From: Nigrospora sphaerica
Taxonomy: Eukaryota; Ascomycota; Sordariomycetes; Amphisphaeriales; Apiosporaceae
NCBI GenBank assembly: GCA_018287875.1
Contig: JAGVVL010000001.1
Location: forward strand, 5,022,001 to 5,086,000
DNA: 64,000 nt
Reading direction: 5' to 3'
In this document: positions 47,158 to 59,145 of the stretch, piece by piece
How the letters are laid out: each line of letters starts with the position of its first letter
Numbering within the stretch: the first letter of the stretch is position 1
Position numbers and translations under genes: made by a program
Notes under the pieces: generated by a model
Database searches by the model: none
What the model saw: only the letters and a program-made list of their open reading frames with translations
Told to the model about the DNA's origin: nothing

Positions 47158-48854
47158 GGCCTTCGGCTTCCGCTCTCACGGCATCAACCACATTTCTGGT
47201 TGGCCAGGCGAGGCCGGAGCCCCTCCCACACAACCTAGGGATGGGCATCGGCCGTGGAAAAGTAATTCCGGGTCGTGGCCGGAAAGCCACCCCGGTCGGT
47301 TCTGCCTAATTTACATAGATGGTTGGGAAATTTGAACTGCGTGTATACCCCCCTACCTGGTTGTTCGTACGCCGCGCGTTAATGCCAATCCTGCCATTCC
47401 CTGTTGTGCTCCCTCCGGGTCCCGAGCGTTCTCGGCGGCAGCCTTTGCTTGCCTTGGTAGTTTCGCCTAGGGGGCCGTAGACGGCAAGTAGGCACCTTTG
47501 GCATCGTCATGGTGCGCGCTTTGCTCTATCTCGGGGGGGCTTGGAACTCTATCATCGTCGGAAAACGCCTCCCCACGAAAAAGATGGTAGCACGGACGCC
47601 ACGTCCTGTTAGCCCGCGGGTTGTCACTCTGCCCGGGGGCGGCTGGTCGCAGGTTCCCCCAACCCTTCTCGTTTTAGCACCCCTCTGATCGGCAGGCACG
47701 GTTTCCCTAGGTTGTCATTACTGCATAAAGCAGGCGCTGCGGACGATCAGTTGCCCTTTCTCGCCAATCGACTCGCGTCCATGCGGAGCCCCCCTTACTA
47801 ACTATGGCAATAGATCCCCCCACGCAATTGAGGCAACGCAGGGCGGTATATAGAGGTAGGCATGCAAGGCATATTTCCCCGACCGCCTCTCCGACCCGAC
47901 CGCTGCCCGTCCCGCCCTTCGCGTTCCGCGGGAGTGGGGGTTCCGATGTCTTGGGCATTTTCCCCACGTTTTATTTTTGACGACGGCGCCAGGTTTCTTC
48001 GTTCTCATTCCGCTCGGGGGAGGACTGTGGTCGCGTGCCGCCTTGCCGTCCGGCGGTTCCAAACGCGCGCCCACGTCGGAATTCGACCCAAGAGAAGGCG
48101 GGCGCGCGTGTGGAGAAAAGAGGGGCCGAGAGTTTTGGGGGGGTGGACGGCCTGCCGATCGCTCTTCAATGCCCCCTCCGGAACGGGAAGGAATCGCCAC
48201 GGGAATACGAAGGGGAGGAGAAAGGATGGATCGGGGCTCGGGAAGTTCCCGCTGCGAAAAGAGGAAGGATGTGTATAGGGAGCACCGAAAGCTCCCGGCC
48301 AAAGCCGAGTTGGAGTAAAAAGGATATCGCCCTCGTCGCCCAGCGAACCCCCCTGCGAAATGGGGGGGGGGGGCAAATTCGGAAGATTGGCGATAGCTCT
48401 TCCTTACAACCCCCCAAATATCAGTTCTCCCCCTCTCTTTCTCCTTGTTCCCGAGCAGCCCGAGTCCGGCGTCCCCGGCGTCGTACGCCGTGTTGGCCGA
48501 CTTTGAGGAGCCAAGAACAGGACCCCCGGGGGGCCAGGCTAGGGAGTTATCCCCCCACCACCCTCCCGTGCGGGTATGAGACGAAACTGAAACGAAACGA
48601 CCAACGGAAACTCAATTTCGAGCGCTTCTTTCACACATACATAACTTCCCGTAGCGTGGACGGGACGTAGTAAGAAGACGTTTGTATTATGCAGCCAATC
48701 TCAAGTCCCGGCTTCAGCACATGATTTATCGACGTATTTTCGCTTGCTAATTCTCTCCCGAGAAGTTCGTTAGGAACGAAATGAAAAACTTAAAAACCAG
48801 AGACTATTCATTATCATACATCATGAGTGCTCCCCCGTGCGTCCGCTCGTGGAT
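47158..48854. other. Convergent intergenic region, no gene seen
   Basis: 1.7 kb between the GPI protein gene and the nitrate transporter. The ORFs at 47802-48670 overlap on both strands and are Arg/Gly/Pro-rich chance frames. A G-run lies at 48362-48373. Confidence 0.5.
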
Positions 48855-50621
48855 TCAGTGGCCGCTGATTTGGCCTCGGGGCACGGGCGGGACCCAACAC
48901 AAGATCAGGTTGAGCCCGATGGTCATGACGCCGATAACCCAGAGAGCCATGGCGTAGTCGGTACCCTTGTGCATGAAGCGGAAGATGATGGCGAAGACGA
49001 CGCCGCCGAGGTTGCCCACGGCGCCCGTCGTACCCGAGACGACGCCGTTGGCGTGCGGGTGAACGTGGGGCACGAGGGCGAAATTGGCGCCGTTGCCAGC
49101 CTCGAGGAAGATGGCCATGAGGGCGATGAGCCCAAACATGGTCGATGGCTCGTGGGGGTCGATCCGGCCGATGACGATGAGCAGCGCGCCCGTGACGCAG
49201 CCGCACGCCATGATCCAGATCTTCTTGGCCCACAAGCTCTGGTGCGTGACCTTGTAGACCAAGTCGGCCACGACGCCGCCGAGGGGCCGCGTCACAAAAT
49301 TGAGGAAGCCGAACATGGCCGCCCAGTTGGCCGCGTTCGTCTGCCCCATGGACGGGAAGTTCTTGACGTAATAGGCACTGAGGATGGAGTTGATGGCCAG
49401 TTCGCCGCCAAAGGAGCAAAAGTACGTCGCCGCGTGAAAGGCCGTCTGCGCGCTCAAGAGGACGGGCATGCTGTCTTTGAAGGTCGGCTTGGCAACGATC
49501 TCGCCCCGTGCCGTCTCGAGCATTCCCTTCCTCGCCGTTCCGGCTTCGGGGTCCCGGAGATGCCCCGACTCCCGCTCTGTCGCCTTCTCTTTCTCTCCTT
49601 GCTTCTCGTTGTTTTCGTAGGGGCTGGACGACTGTGGGTTTGCCCGCTCGGCAATGCTGCCCGGTACATCTACCACGCTCCCATGCGTGGCGTCCGTCTC
49701 GTGCTCCTCGAGGATCTTTTGGGCCGCGAGGTGGCGATCGGCCCACCGCCCGGTCGGCGTGTCGGGACACAAGGCAATCAAGGCGACTCCGGTGACGATG
49801 GTGACAACGAGGGGAACGATGAACGTCATGCGCCATGCCTGTCCGTCGCTGTAGCCCTGGCGGTGGAATGAATCCAGTACGGCCGGCATGATGAAGTAAG
49901 TAATGCCCCCGCCGGCGTTGCCCCAGCCGCCCGTCAGGGCATTGGCAGTACCGACGACATTTTTGTCGAAGAAGCCCGTGGACCAAACCATGCATGGGAC
50001 AAACGACCCGCCGAGGATGCCGAGGAAGAACCGGCTTACATATAGACCGGTCGCGTCATGTACCAGGGGAGAAAGACCAAGAGGGACGGACCCCACGAGC
50101 AGGAGCCCGCCGAACACCCACCGCGGGCCGTAACGATCGCACAAGGGGCCGGCAATAAATCGAATAAGCAGGCTAGCCACCCGTATCAGTCCCTATGGCT
50201 ACGAAGGGCTCGCAGCGGTCACTTACGTTGCGCAGAGGGAGACGATGTTGGAGTTGGCCACCTCGGTCGGGGTGAGATGAAGATTGGCTTTGATGGTGTG
50301 TGTCAACTGCAGATGATAGGTGAGCTCCGGTCTATCCGTATGACTTCCTCGAGTGGAGGGCGTTCTTACCAGGGGCGGAAATGTGTACCACGCCCAGAAG
50401 GCAACCACTGTTAGGCGATTGATCAGCACACTAATTTGATTTGCGTGAGGTTTCACCCGAGCAAAGGTCATGGGTGATCAAAGGGGGTACTTACTGAATC
50501 CAAACCATGAAAAGAAAAAGACGCGTCCGTATACATTAACGGGGTTTAAGACGGGAATCGAGCGTGCCTTCCGGTTGATGGGGTTGGTCTCCGGAGCAGA
50601 CCAAAGGTACGAGACCTTCAT
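48855..50621 (-). CDS. nrtA: High-affinity nitrate/nitrite transporter (NrtA/CrnA, NNP family of MFS)
   Basis: Four minus-strand exons, 50621-50495, 50407-50370, 50306-50227 and 50172-48855, give 520 residues, close to Aspergillus NrtA (507). Helix 1 is split by introns but restores [21 protein letters not shown]. Both nitrate signatures of the family are present: GGWGNAGGG in helix 5 and [13 protein letters not shown] in helix 11. The substrate-binding Arg residues expected in helices 2 and 8 can be matched to [14 protein letters not shown] and [10 protein letters not shown] long hydrophilic central loop (residues about 230-290, Glu/Lys-rich) is the usual fungal regulatory loop. The protein is a plasma-membrane proton-nitrate symporter. 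Nitrate and nitrite reductase genes, often clustered with it, are not in this window. Confidence 0.93.
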
Positions 50622-50909
50622 CTTGACGGCGCGATGTGATCGAACAGGCGCCGAAGATCGGGATACACCGCTCCTGTATAAAGGCCAAAGTCGAACACAC
50701 TGGACTAGTTCGCGCGCTGTGGTTATGCTGACACCAGACCAGGAGGCGTCCTACACCTTGACTGTTCCGGATCTCTTATACCAGAGATTTGTACAACCAT
50801 CAGCCCAGTCCCGTATGTAGCATCTCCGGGCGTGTGGTTTATTCGGTGGGCCAGAGTGCCGGTCCTGGACGCTAATGCTATGTTCCCGTCCGGCAGCTGG
50901 GTCTCGGTT

Positions 50910-51775
50910 GATAAGGGCGAGCCTGAACCTCGAAGCGGAGATGCGAAACTCCTGGGTTTCTCCCCTCCCGGGATATTAACGCCCAAGAAGCCCGTCGTCA
51001 CCCGCCACCGTCCAAGACGTACGTGAATAGCACGTCTCGTCGCTCTGGCACGTTTTGATAGGCGCAAGTCGGGATGCCGGCCGTTGGTTTCCCGCCCCTT
51101 ATCTGAGAGGCACACGCGTGGCTGAAACGGGCCAATTGGCCAAGCCCAGGGGCCAATGGCGGCGCCCAGCCAGGTCAGCTGAAGACGGCGAGCTGTCGCG
51201 GGCGTTACGAAGCCAGGATCGAGAACTCGTAGGAGCTCGAGGTCCCGCTTGACCAGGGACGAGGCGACGGTGACACTCGAAAGGACAGCAGATGGGGAGA
51301 TCAACACTAGGGGCGACGTCAGAGAGAGAGGGTAAAACATGCGGTCGATGCTCACGTCAGATAACGGCAGATCGAAACGGTTGGGCCTACATCAGCGAGG
51401 CCCTTCCCCTATGGCGGCGCGTGGCATCCCCGCGATTTTTCCCATCCCAGCACCTCAGCCCGTTCCGTAACTGCAGGGATGTGCCACCGTGCCAGCGCCC
51501 AGGGACGCGCATACACAGCGCTCGCCACTGCCGCAGGCCTTTGCCCAGAAAAGATAAGACACCGGCAAGGCTCCAGACACTCACTGACTGACCTGATTTG
51601 ACATGGGATCCCATACGGAAAGAGCATGAACCTTAGCGCGGGCTCACCCGCGCGACCTTATCGTGAGCGATGTTGACGAGAAGGGCAGAGACCCACCGGT
51701 CACAGATAAGGACAACGGCTGCCGTTGGTCTCCAGCTGGACGTGCTGCTGCTATCTTACTGTTCGATCTCCGCGG
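50910..51775 (-). promoter_or_regulatory. GATA-rich upstream region of the nitrate transporter
   Basis: HGATAR sites (AreA/NIT2 consensus), on either strand, begin at about 50910, 51057, 51099, 51360, 51553, 51658, 51705 and 51751. A CTCCGCGG box matching the NirA/NIT4 consensus CTCCGHGG lies at 51768-51775. Eight sites in 850 bp is about three times chance for this motif. This fits nitrogen-metabolite and nitrate control of the transporter. Binding is inferred from consensus only. Confidence 0.5.
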
Positions 51776-54096
51776 TGAGTTGGATCTGCATCTGGGGTTT
51801 GCAGGGAGCGCGGGCTGGGTCGTCCGTTCCGCCAGGCTTGGGTTCCAGTAAGCATAACTGCCCTGGATTCAGAACCTCGAGACAAGCTCTGCGTCCGCCG
51901 GCGAGCTCATGCCGGCCGTGGACGGCGCGGCGTGGTGCAAGACGGAGTGCTGCCGCAACTCCTGCCAATGGGGTACCAGAAAGTCCGGGGATGCGGAGCG
52001 TAGCTCTTACCAAGACGTCGCGAGATTTGGTGGCCCGAGGAGGCTCGAAAGGAATGAGGTTGAGAACCCCTGCTCTTGACGAGCGGGTATTACGCGATAG
52101 TTTTGTGGTGGTAGGTTACCGGCAACGGCAATCGCTGACGCTAAGTCCATCCCGATTTAGGCCACCTTCCTCCCACGCAGTGACGCTCACCTGGGACACC
52201 AGGCACTCGCTTACATGGATCATCAATCCATGTACGGAGTATCGAACACTCACTGACTATCCAAACGGGCCGTATACGGAGAATACTTGCGGTGTATACT
52301 ACCGAGGCTTCGTTTTCCGGTTGACGGGTTGACACTTACTTACCCACCCCGATCTTTCGTCCGAGTGGTCGCGAAAGGAGTCCTCAACACATCTCCGTTC
52401 GTTACCCCATGGGGCTTCGGTAGGAGGTGAAACTTGTACGCCCGTTATCTCGATCTCATTGAGACCTACAAAAGCGGGTTCCCTTGCAAAACCAAGAAAC
52501 CACAAGCTCAGGCGAAGAGTGTCATCCCATCGGGCAGTCTTCCAATCCACTTGCAGTTTTATGGGTACTACTTACCTTCCCGTTGTGGATCAAGCCCGGT
52601 GGAATTAGGGGCCAGTTCGGTATTCACTTGGAAAGACAAGGTATTTCTCTGATGGAAAGGGCCGAGCTAGAAGAAGGTAATTCAAACTCCAGATAGCGCG
52701 TGTAACCTAATATCGGTTATTGTTGTTAGTTTGCTGAACCTTGACTGACTTGTCATCTCCCCACGAGCCTCAAGGTGGCGAAGCGGGCCCAAGAACTTAG
52801 ACGCGCACTTGCTGCCGCCGTCATGAATGTGTCAACGCAAGATGCAGGCAGCATTAAGATAATTGGCAGATCCTGTCGCGGAGCATCTTGACACCGGTCG
52901 GCCCGGAAAAACATGCGAGCAATAACGCATACATACCTAAGCTGGTCATGGAACAGTCCACTTTTCGCGATCGGGCACAACTCTTGGCTGCCGGGGCTGA
53001 GGACTTTCAGGATCAAATTGAGGCGACACATCGACAGGCTGCCGACAATAAGTACTTCTCACTTGACCCATGTGCGCGGTATCGACCGGCTCGGCCATCT
53101 GCCCATCCTCCCACCTCCTCGCCGTGCGAACGGGCGGATACGTGTGCCGCGGCGTGGAAGACAAGAGGAGCCGCCGAAGGTCCAGGCAATCGGTCGGCGT
53201 ACCCGCCTCCCCCAAGATCTATATGGGACCTTCCTAGGAGCCATTTGGGAGAGGTCCTCACCCCACACTTAGGGATTGGCGTAAGGCTACGTCTCGCGGG
53301 ATCTCATGTTGGCGGCGGCACTTGATCTCACTACGCCTCCTTACATACTGCCGCTTGTTATATTACCCTCACGCCGGCCTGCATTTCCCCGTCTTCACGC
53401 AAAAACGACCTGGAAACGCGCTCACGGCTGACGGGGCTATTGGGCCAGTGTCGGCACGGACCATTAGACGGCCAGATTATCGAACCCTGGTCTTTGTGCT
53501 GGCAGCGAGCATGAATCACACCGAGTCGTTGGGCTGTGCCGGCTCTCGGTGGGTGGCGCACGGCAGTCGGGCGGCTCAAAACCGCACGCCTGGGCTTATA
53601 CCCCGAGTCAAGAACCACCCCCCCAAGGATTCCTACCCCAGGTGAGCCGGCCTCGCGGACACACGCGGCAATGCCAACCACATTCGTCAGTGCCGGTTGA
53701 AGGCCCACTTTGGGCGCGAGACCTTCTTCCGCCGTCCCCAGCCCCATCCTCCTCTGCCCCTTTCGCGGTTGTCGGCGTTGGCACAAGTTCCCGCCAACGT
53801 CAGGATCCGAAGACTAGGGGTTAGAGGAAGCCGGAGAAAGCAAGTGCCCAGCCGAATGCGTCTTTGCAACTCACCCGACAACCATGTGTGTCCGAGTCGC
53901 CAACCAAGGCTTGGGCCTCGGCTCGGCCGCGTATAAATCGCAGTCTTCCCCCCCTGCAACGCGAACTTATCGTGTTTTTCCCAAGCGGGAAAGGGTTGTG
54001 TTTCTTCCATCCGCCACCAGCCTGCAAGCTCCAGCGAAGCCAACGGTGTCGATACTACTGATTTCTGGACCCCCTTTTTTCTAGCCCCTTGACAAG
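51776..54096. other. Long stretch without a confident gene
   Basis: Several minus-strand frames have exon-like edges, notably 52318-52565 (encoding e.g. TLRLSLWFLGFAREPAFVGL) followed by a perfect GTAAGT donor. I could not build a complete gene. The right end (53700-54096) is the promoter of the DUF1275 gene. Confidence 0.35.
53932..53937 (+). promoter_or_regulatory. TATA box of the DUF1275 gene
   Basis: TATAAA lies 165 bases upstream of the start codon at 54097. Confidence 0.5.
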
Positions 54097-55078
54097 ATGG
54101 AAACGCCCAAGGAGACCGTATCTGCAATGAGGCACAATGGCTCGAGCGGTCGTTCGACACCTACTGAAGAAACCCAGGCATGTCAACAAGCACGACGGGG
54201 GTCCCAGTATTCCGCCTTACGAAGCTATATGTTGGAGTCTGTTCGGCCCTCTGGATTCACCGAGCTGGAATTACTGCTCCTCACCGTGTAAGTACAAGCA
54301 CTGTGGCTGATGACTGGAAAGGCCTGGCGTACAGTGTTTGCTGGCGCGAAGCATGTGTCCAGGAGCCTGGGAAGACAACCTTTGCCCGAGTACCCGCTAA
54401 GTGTGCCACCGCTATAGATGCACCGGAATCCAAGATGCCATATCGTTCCCCGACTACCACTGCTTTGCTTCGAACCAGACCGGCAATACGGTGTTCCTCA
54501 TGCTGGCCATTGTCCTACCCCGTTTCGATGGCGAGATGTTCATCACGGCCAACATTGGTGCTGCTCTGGGGTTTTTCCTAGTAGCAGGCTGGATGACGGG
54601 TCAGCTGAGTCACTATGTGGGTGCGAGACAGCGGCTGTGGCTCGTCTTCTGCAACGTTTTCCAGACGTGCCTCGTCTTCGCAGCCGCTGCGATACAGCAC
54701 ATATACGGCGTAGGCCTGCGAGGCACCCCCGCCTTGACCGTCATCTCCCTGCTGGCTTTTGCATCCGGGAGCCAGGTCGTCCAGTCCCGCTCGTTTTCCA
54801 TGACGGAGATTTCGACGGCAATGGCAACCGCGGCCTGGGTGGACTTGGTCATCGACCCCCATATGTTCAGCGCCAAGAACAAGGGGCGCAACAGGCGGGC
54901 TAGCTTTCTGCCAGCCCTGGTGGTCGGATGCCTCATTGGTGCTGGTATATACAAAACGGCGGGCTCGGCCGTGGCTCTGTTTGTTTCTGCGGCCGGCAAA
55001 ATGGTCGTCGCCCTCATGTACCTTTTCAACAGCGCCGAGCAGTCCAAGCCGGACGATGTTGAGAACAATTCGTCCTGA
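54097..55078 (+). CDS. DUF1275 (YoaK-like) membrane protein
   Basis: Exons 54097-54287 and 54418-55078 give 283 residues; the 130-nt intron starts GTAAGT and ends GCTATAG. After a 50-residue hydrophilic N-terminus come about six hydrophobic helices. The family hallmark is in the first two helices: VCTGIQDAISFPDYHCFASNQTGNTVFL, whose segments TGIQDAISF and NQTGNTVF are typical of DUF1275. Later segments include FASGSQVVQSRSFSMTEIST and a Gly/Ala-rich last helix. DUF1275 proteins are widespread in bacteria and fungi, and their function is unknown. It is probably a plasma-membrane or vesicular protein. The gene lies just left of an AT-rich MITE-like element. Confidence 0.85.
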
Positions 55079-56615
55079 ACAGCGATGAACGATGTGTCTA
55101 ACGTGGCGGGAAAGCCTGTTCCGCACCATAATGCAACGAAAAATCTCTATCGCTCTTTCCCTTCGGCTGTGATACGTGGGGTGTTGCGGTACCGACGGAC
55201 ACATGCATACTGAGACGACTCATGTTCAGCGCCGCCCTAGAGGGAAGGACTCTGCGTTACCACTGTAAGTTCCCGCCTTGCCGAACCCATCCCTTCGAGC
55301 CAACGAATGGCTTGGCGGGCTTGGTGCCGAGAATGGCTGTGGACGTGGCAAAATTCTGTGGATGAGCTGTCGTGAGTGTCATCATCGCCGGTAGACTTCG
55401 GTAATTATTACCCAGCCCATTTACCCAGGCCAACCCATGTGACCCATGGGTAGGAACAGGTTTATAAGTTATTTCGAGAAAAGAAAAGGTACAATATAAA
55501 TGAAGGTATCTTAAGAGCATCGTAAAGTACAGATAGAGGCTACGTCGCAATAAAAATAGAAGTAGAAAATAAAAGGCAAATAAGAGACATTTCATTTTCA
55601 GTCGGTGATCTAGGTAACCCATGGGTTTTTTCTGGGTAACCCATGGGCGCCCATTACTGAAGTCTAATCGCCCGCAGGGTGAGCGACAGCCGACCCGTGT
55701 CGAAGCCTAAGCTCCACATAAATCAGCCGGCGCGGGCCGGAACCAGGAGGCTGGCTACCATCCGGTTTTCTACGGTACATATCCATATGCTTCCTATTTT
55801 AAGCTTTTGAAGTATGAGCAAAACTTCAGTTCCTCTCAAAAAGCGCATGCATGAGAGAAGTATGCTCCGCGGTCGCAGGAGCTGTAAAGATTTATCTCCG
55901 GCGCAAAGTGCCGGCTTATATCAATCCCGAGTCTCTTGAAGCCCATATGTTATTATGTACCTATGCACAATCTGGTTTAGGTATTCCTCTAAGTACTTTA
56001 TCCTTGGAAGCATATACCTCGGGTACGGTCTGAATGCGCACGGAAGGGGGGGATTTCCATTGGCTCATTGGTTGCGGGTGCGGGAGTGTTACAGTGGCTT
56101 GACAATATTTTGCTGAAGTACCCACGTACTACCTCAAGTCACCTTTTTCCTACGCTAACCTGTTTACCTAGTAAAGGCTTGGCAACTTGAATATCAGGTA
56201 CTTCGTCGCGTATGCGCTTTTGAGTCGCATCACCATCAACTTGAAGCTATCGCCAATTCCGTTATCGCTATTATTACGCCGCCACGCACATGAGGACCGA
56301 GCCTTTTCTAAGGGCTGATAGCGACTAAAATACAAAATCTATCAAAGCCGAGGGGTGGTATACAAAGTATTGAAGACTATCGATACAGTCTGGACCATAC
56401 TAAATACAGCTAGCTTGCTTGGCGCCTAGTCTTTCATGACTTCTCTGGATACCTGGGTATTTGAGCAAAATATTGTCATGACACTGTAGAGTGGCTATGT
56501 AAATCCACGGGGTCTCTCTGCTGGGGAATCCGGGTTCCAGCAGTTTTCCCCATTCCAGTCGATCAAGTCGCCCAGCGGTTGATTACGAGGAGTCAGACGG
56601 TCGTGTCACAGAAAT
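55079..56615. other. AT-rich intergenic region holding a MITE-like element
   Basis: Clearly lower GC than the flanks. It contains the 55392-55666 element and, from 55760 to 56480, further AT-rich sequence without credible genes. An ORF of 60 codons at 55851 is not convincing. Confidence 0.5.
55392..55666. mobile_element. MITE-like element with TA target duplication
   Basis: The outer ends are inverted: GACTTCGGTAAT begins at 55394, and the reverse complement of the right end reads GACTTCAGTAAT (to 55664), 11 of 12 matching. Each end is flanked by TA (55392-55393 and 55665-55666). Farther in, both arms carry related CCCATGGGT/GGGTAACC words, extending a degenerate inverted repeat to about 55 bases. 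The interior is AT-rich with no coding capacity. TA duplication and inverted ends fit a non-autonomous Tc1/mariner-type element. No second copy is visible in this window. Confidence 0.6.
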
Positions 56616-59113
56616 ATGACGCTATCTACAAGCATACGCAGCGGCGGCCTGGTGTCGCCTGCTCGACGGCGGCTGGGCGCGGCAACTCTGCAAGCTCAGC
56701 AGACTTTTTTTGCGTCAGCACCTTCTCCAGCTCCAGCTCCGGCTCCGGCCAGTTCCGGCGGGCGAAAGACTGTGTGTAGCTGCTGCAGACCCAGCGCGTC
56801 GGCGCCCGATCCGGCCTCGCACGCACGTTATCAGCAGCAGCCTCTTCCCCCTCGGTCTCTGCCCGTTCTCCCTACCACGCTTTCCACGACGGCCGGCCTG
56901 CTGAACCAGCCACTGCGCATTGCAACCTCGTCGGTGCGCTCCTACGCCTCTCTTTCTTCCCCAGCTTGCTCCCTCAGCCCGTCCAGCTTCAAGTCCAAGT
57001 CCTCGCTGCTGCTGCCCTGCCGCGGCTTTGCGACCAGCTACCCCGCCATGGCCGCCACGAAGCTCGACGGCACCGCCGTCGCGAAGCAGATCCGCGAGAG
57101 GCTCGCCCGAGAGATTGCCGACAAGCAAAAGTCCAATCCGCGGTACCAGCCCTCGCTCAAAATCATCCAAGGTACGCCCCCTCGCGCCCATCGGACTCAT
57201 TGACAATGAAACGAAAGGCTGACCTCTTCCGTGTTAGTTGGTGATCGATCCGATTCTTGTACGTGGTGACGCACGGCGTCTCGTTGACCCTTTGCCCTCC
57301 CCCCTCTCAAGTCTCGTCTCTTTACCCCCCCCCCCCCCGGGGGCCTCTCTCTCGCGCTCTCTCTCTGCCGCGGCGCCGTCGTCCAGCGACTAACTCGCCG
57401 TCCTTGTCTCTCCCCTCATCAGCTACCTATGTTCGCATGAAACTCAAGGCCGCTGGCGAGGCCAACATCAACTGCGACCTGCTGCACTTCCCCGAGTCCA
57501 TCACCGAGGCCGAGCTCCTGGCTCAACTTCACGTCCTGAACAACGATGAGAAGGTCAACGGGATCCTGGTCCAGTTGCCCCTGCCCAAGCATATCAACGA
57601 ATACCACGTCACCTCGGCGGTAGCCGACGAGAAGGATGTCGACGGCTTTGGCGTGACTAACATCGGTGAGCTTGCCAAGAAGGGCGGTCACCCTTTCTTC
57701 GTTCCCTGCACCCCCAAAGGCGTCATGGTTCTTCTCGCCGAGGCTGGCGTCGACCTGAAGGGCAAGAATGCCGTCGTGCTGGGCCGTAGCGACATTGTCG
57801 GAAGCCCCGTAAGCTACCTGCTGAAGAATGCCGATGCGACGGTGACGGTCTGCCACTCGCGAACCCAGGACCTGCAGGACCACCTGAAGAGGGCAGACAT
57901 CGTGGTGGCCGCTATCGGCCAGGCCCAATTCGTCAAGGGGGAGTGGCTGAAGCCCGGCGCCGTCGTTATCGATGTTGGCACCAACTACATTGAAGACCCG
58001 ACCAAGAAGTCTGGCCAGAGACTGGTTGGCGATGTTGACTTCGACACGGCCGTCGAAGTCGCTTCCGTCATCACCCCCGTGCCCGGCGGTGTCGGTCCGA
58101 TGACGGTTGCCATGCTTCTCCAGAACGTCGTCGACTCGACCGACATGTACTTTGACAAGCAGAAGCAGAGGCACATCGACCCCCTCCCGTTGAAGCTCCA
58201 GGACCCCGTGCCCTCGGATATCGACATCTCCAAGGCTCACCCGCCCAAGCGCATCACCATGGTGGCCGGCGAAGTCGGCATCGCGCCGCACGAGCTGGAG
58301 CCCTTCGGGTCTTATAAGGCCAAGGTGGATCTGGGCCTTCTGAAGCGTCTGGAGCATCGCCGCAACGGCCGTTACGTCGTCGTCACCGGTATCACCCCAA
58401 CGCCCCTGGGTGAGGGCAAGTCCACGACGACCATGGGCCTCGCCCAAGCTCTGGGGGCGCACCTGGGCCGTCTCACCTTTGCCAACGTCCGCCAACCCAG
58501 CCAGGGCCCTACCTTCGGTATTAAGGGAGGCGCTGCGGGTGGAGGCTACAGTCAAGTCATCCCCATGGACGAGTTCAACCTGCACCTAACGGGCGACATC
58601 CACGCCATCACGGCTGCCAACAACTTGCTCGCGGCTGCTATCGAAACGCGAATCTTCCACGAGAACACTCAGAAGGACGGTCCTCTTTACAGGCGCCTGG
58701 TACCTGCCAAGAATGGCAAGCGAGAATTCGCGCCCGTTATGTTCCGACGACTGAAGAAGTTGGGCATCGACAAAACCAACCCCGATGACTTGTCCGAGGA
58801 CGAGATCCGTCGGTTCGCACGGCTGGACATTGACCCCGAGACCATCACGTGGAGGCGAGTGTTGGATGTGAACGACCGCCATCTGCGCGGCATTACTGTC
58901 GGTACGGCTGCCACGGAGAAGGGCCAGACCCGGGAGACGGGCTTCGACATCTCGGTCGCAAGTGAATGCATGGCCATCCTCGCCATGAGCACCAGCTTGG
59001 CCGACATGCGGGAGCGTCTCGGCCGAATGGTGGTGGCGACGTCCCGGTCCGGCGATCCCGTGACGTGCGACGACATCGGCGCCGGCGGGGCCCTTACGGC
59101 CCTGATGAAGGAC

Positions 59114-59145
<32 letters not shown>

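Noticed and set aside
50723..51355. 210-codon minus-strand ORF upstream of nrtA
   Set aside because: It covers the GATA-rich promoter and has no domain-like segments.
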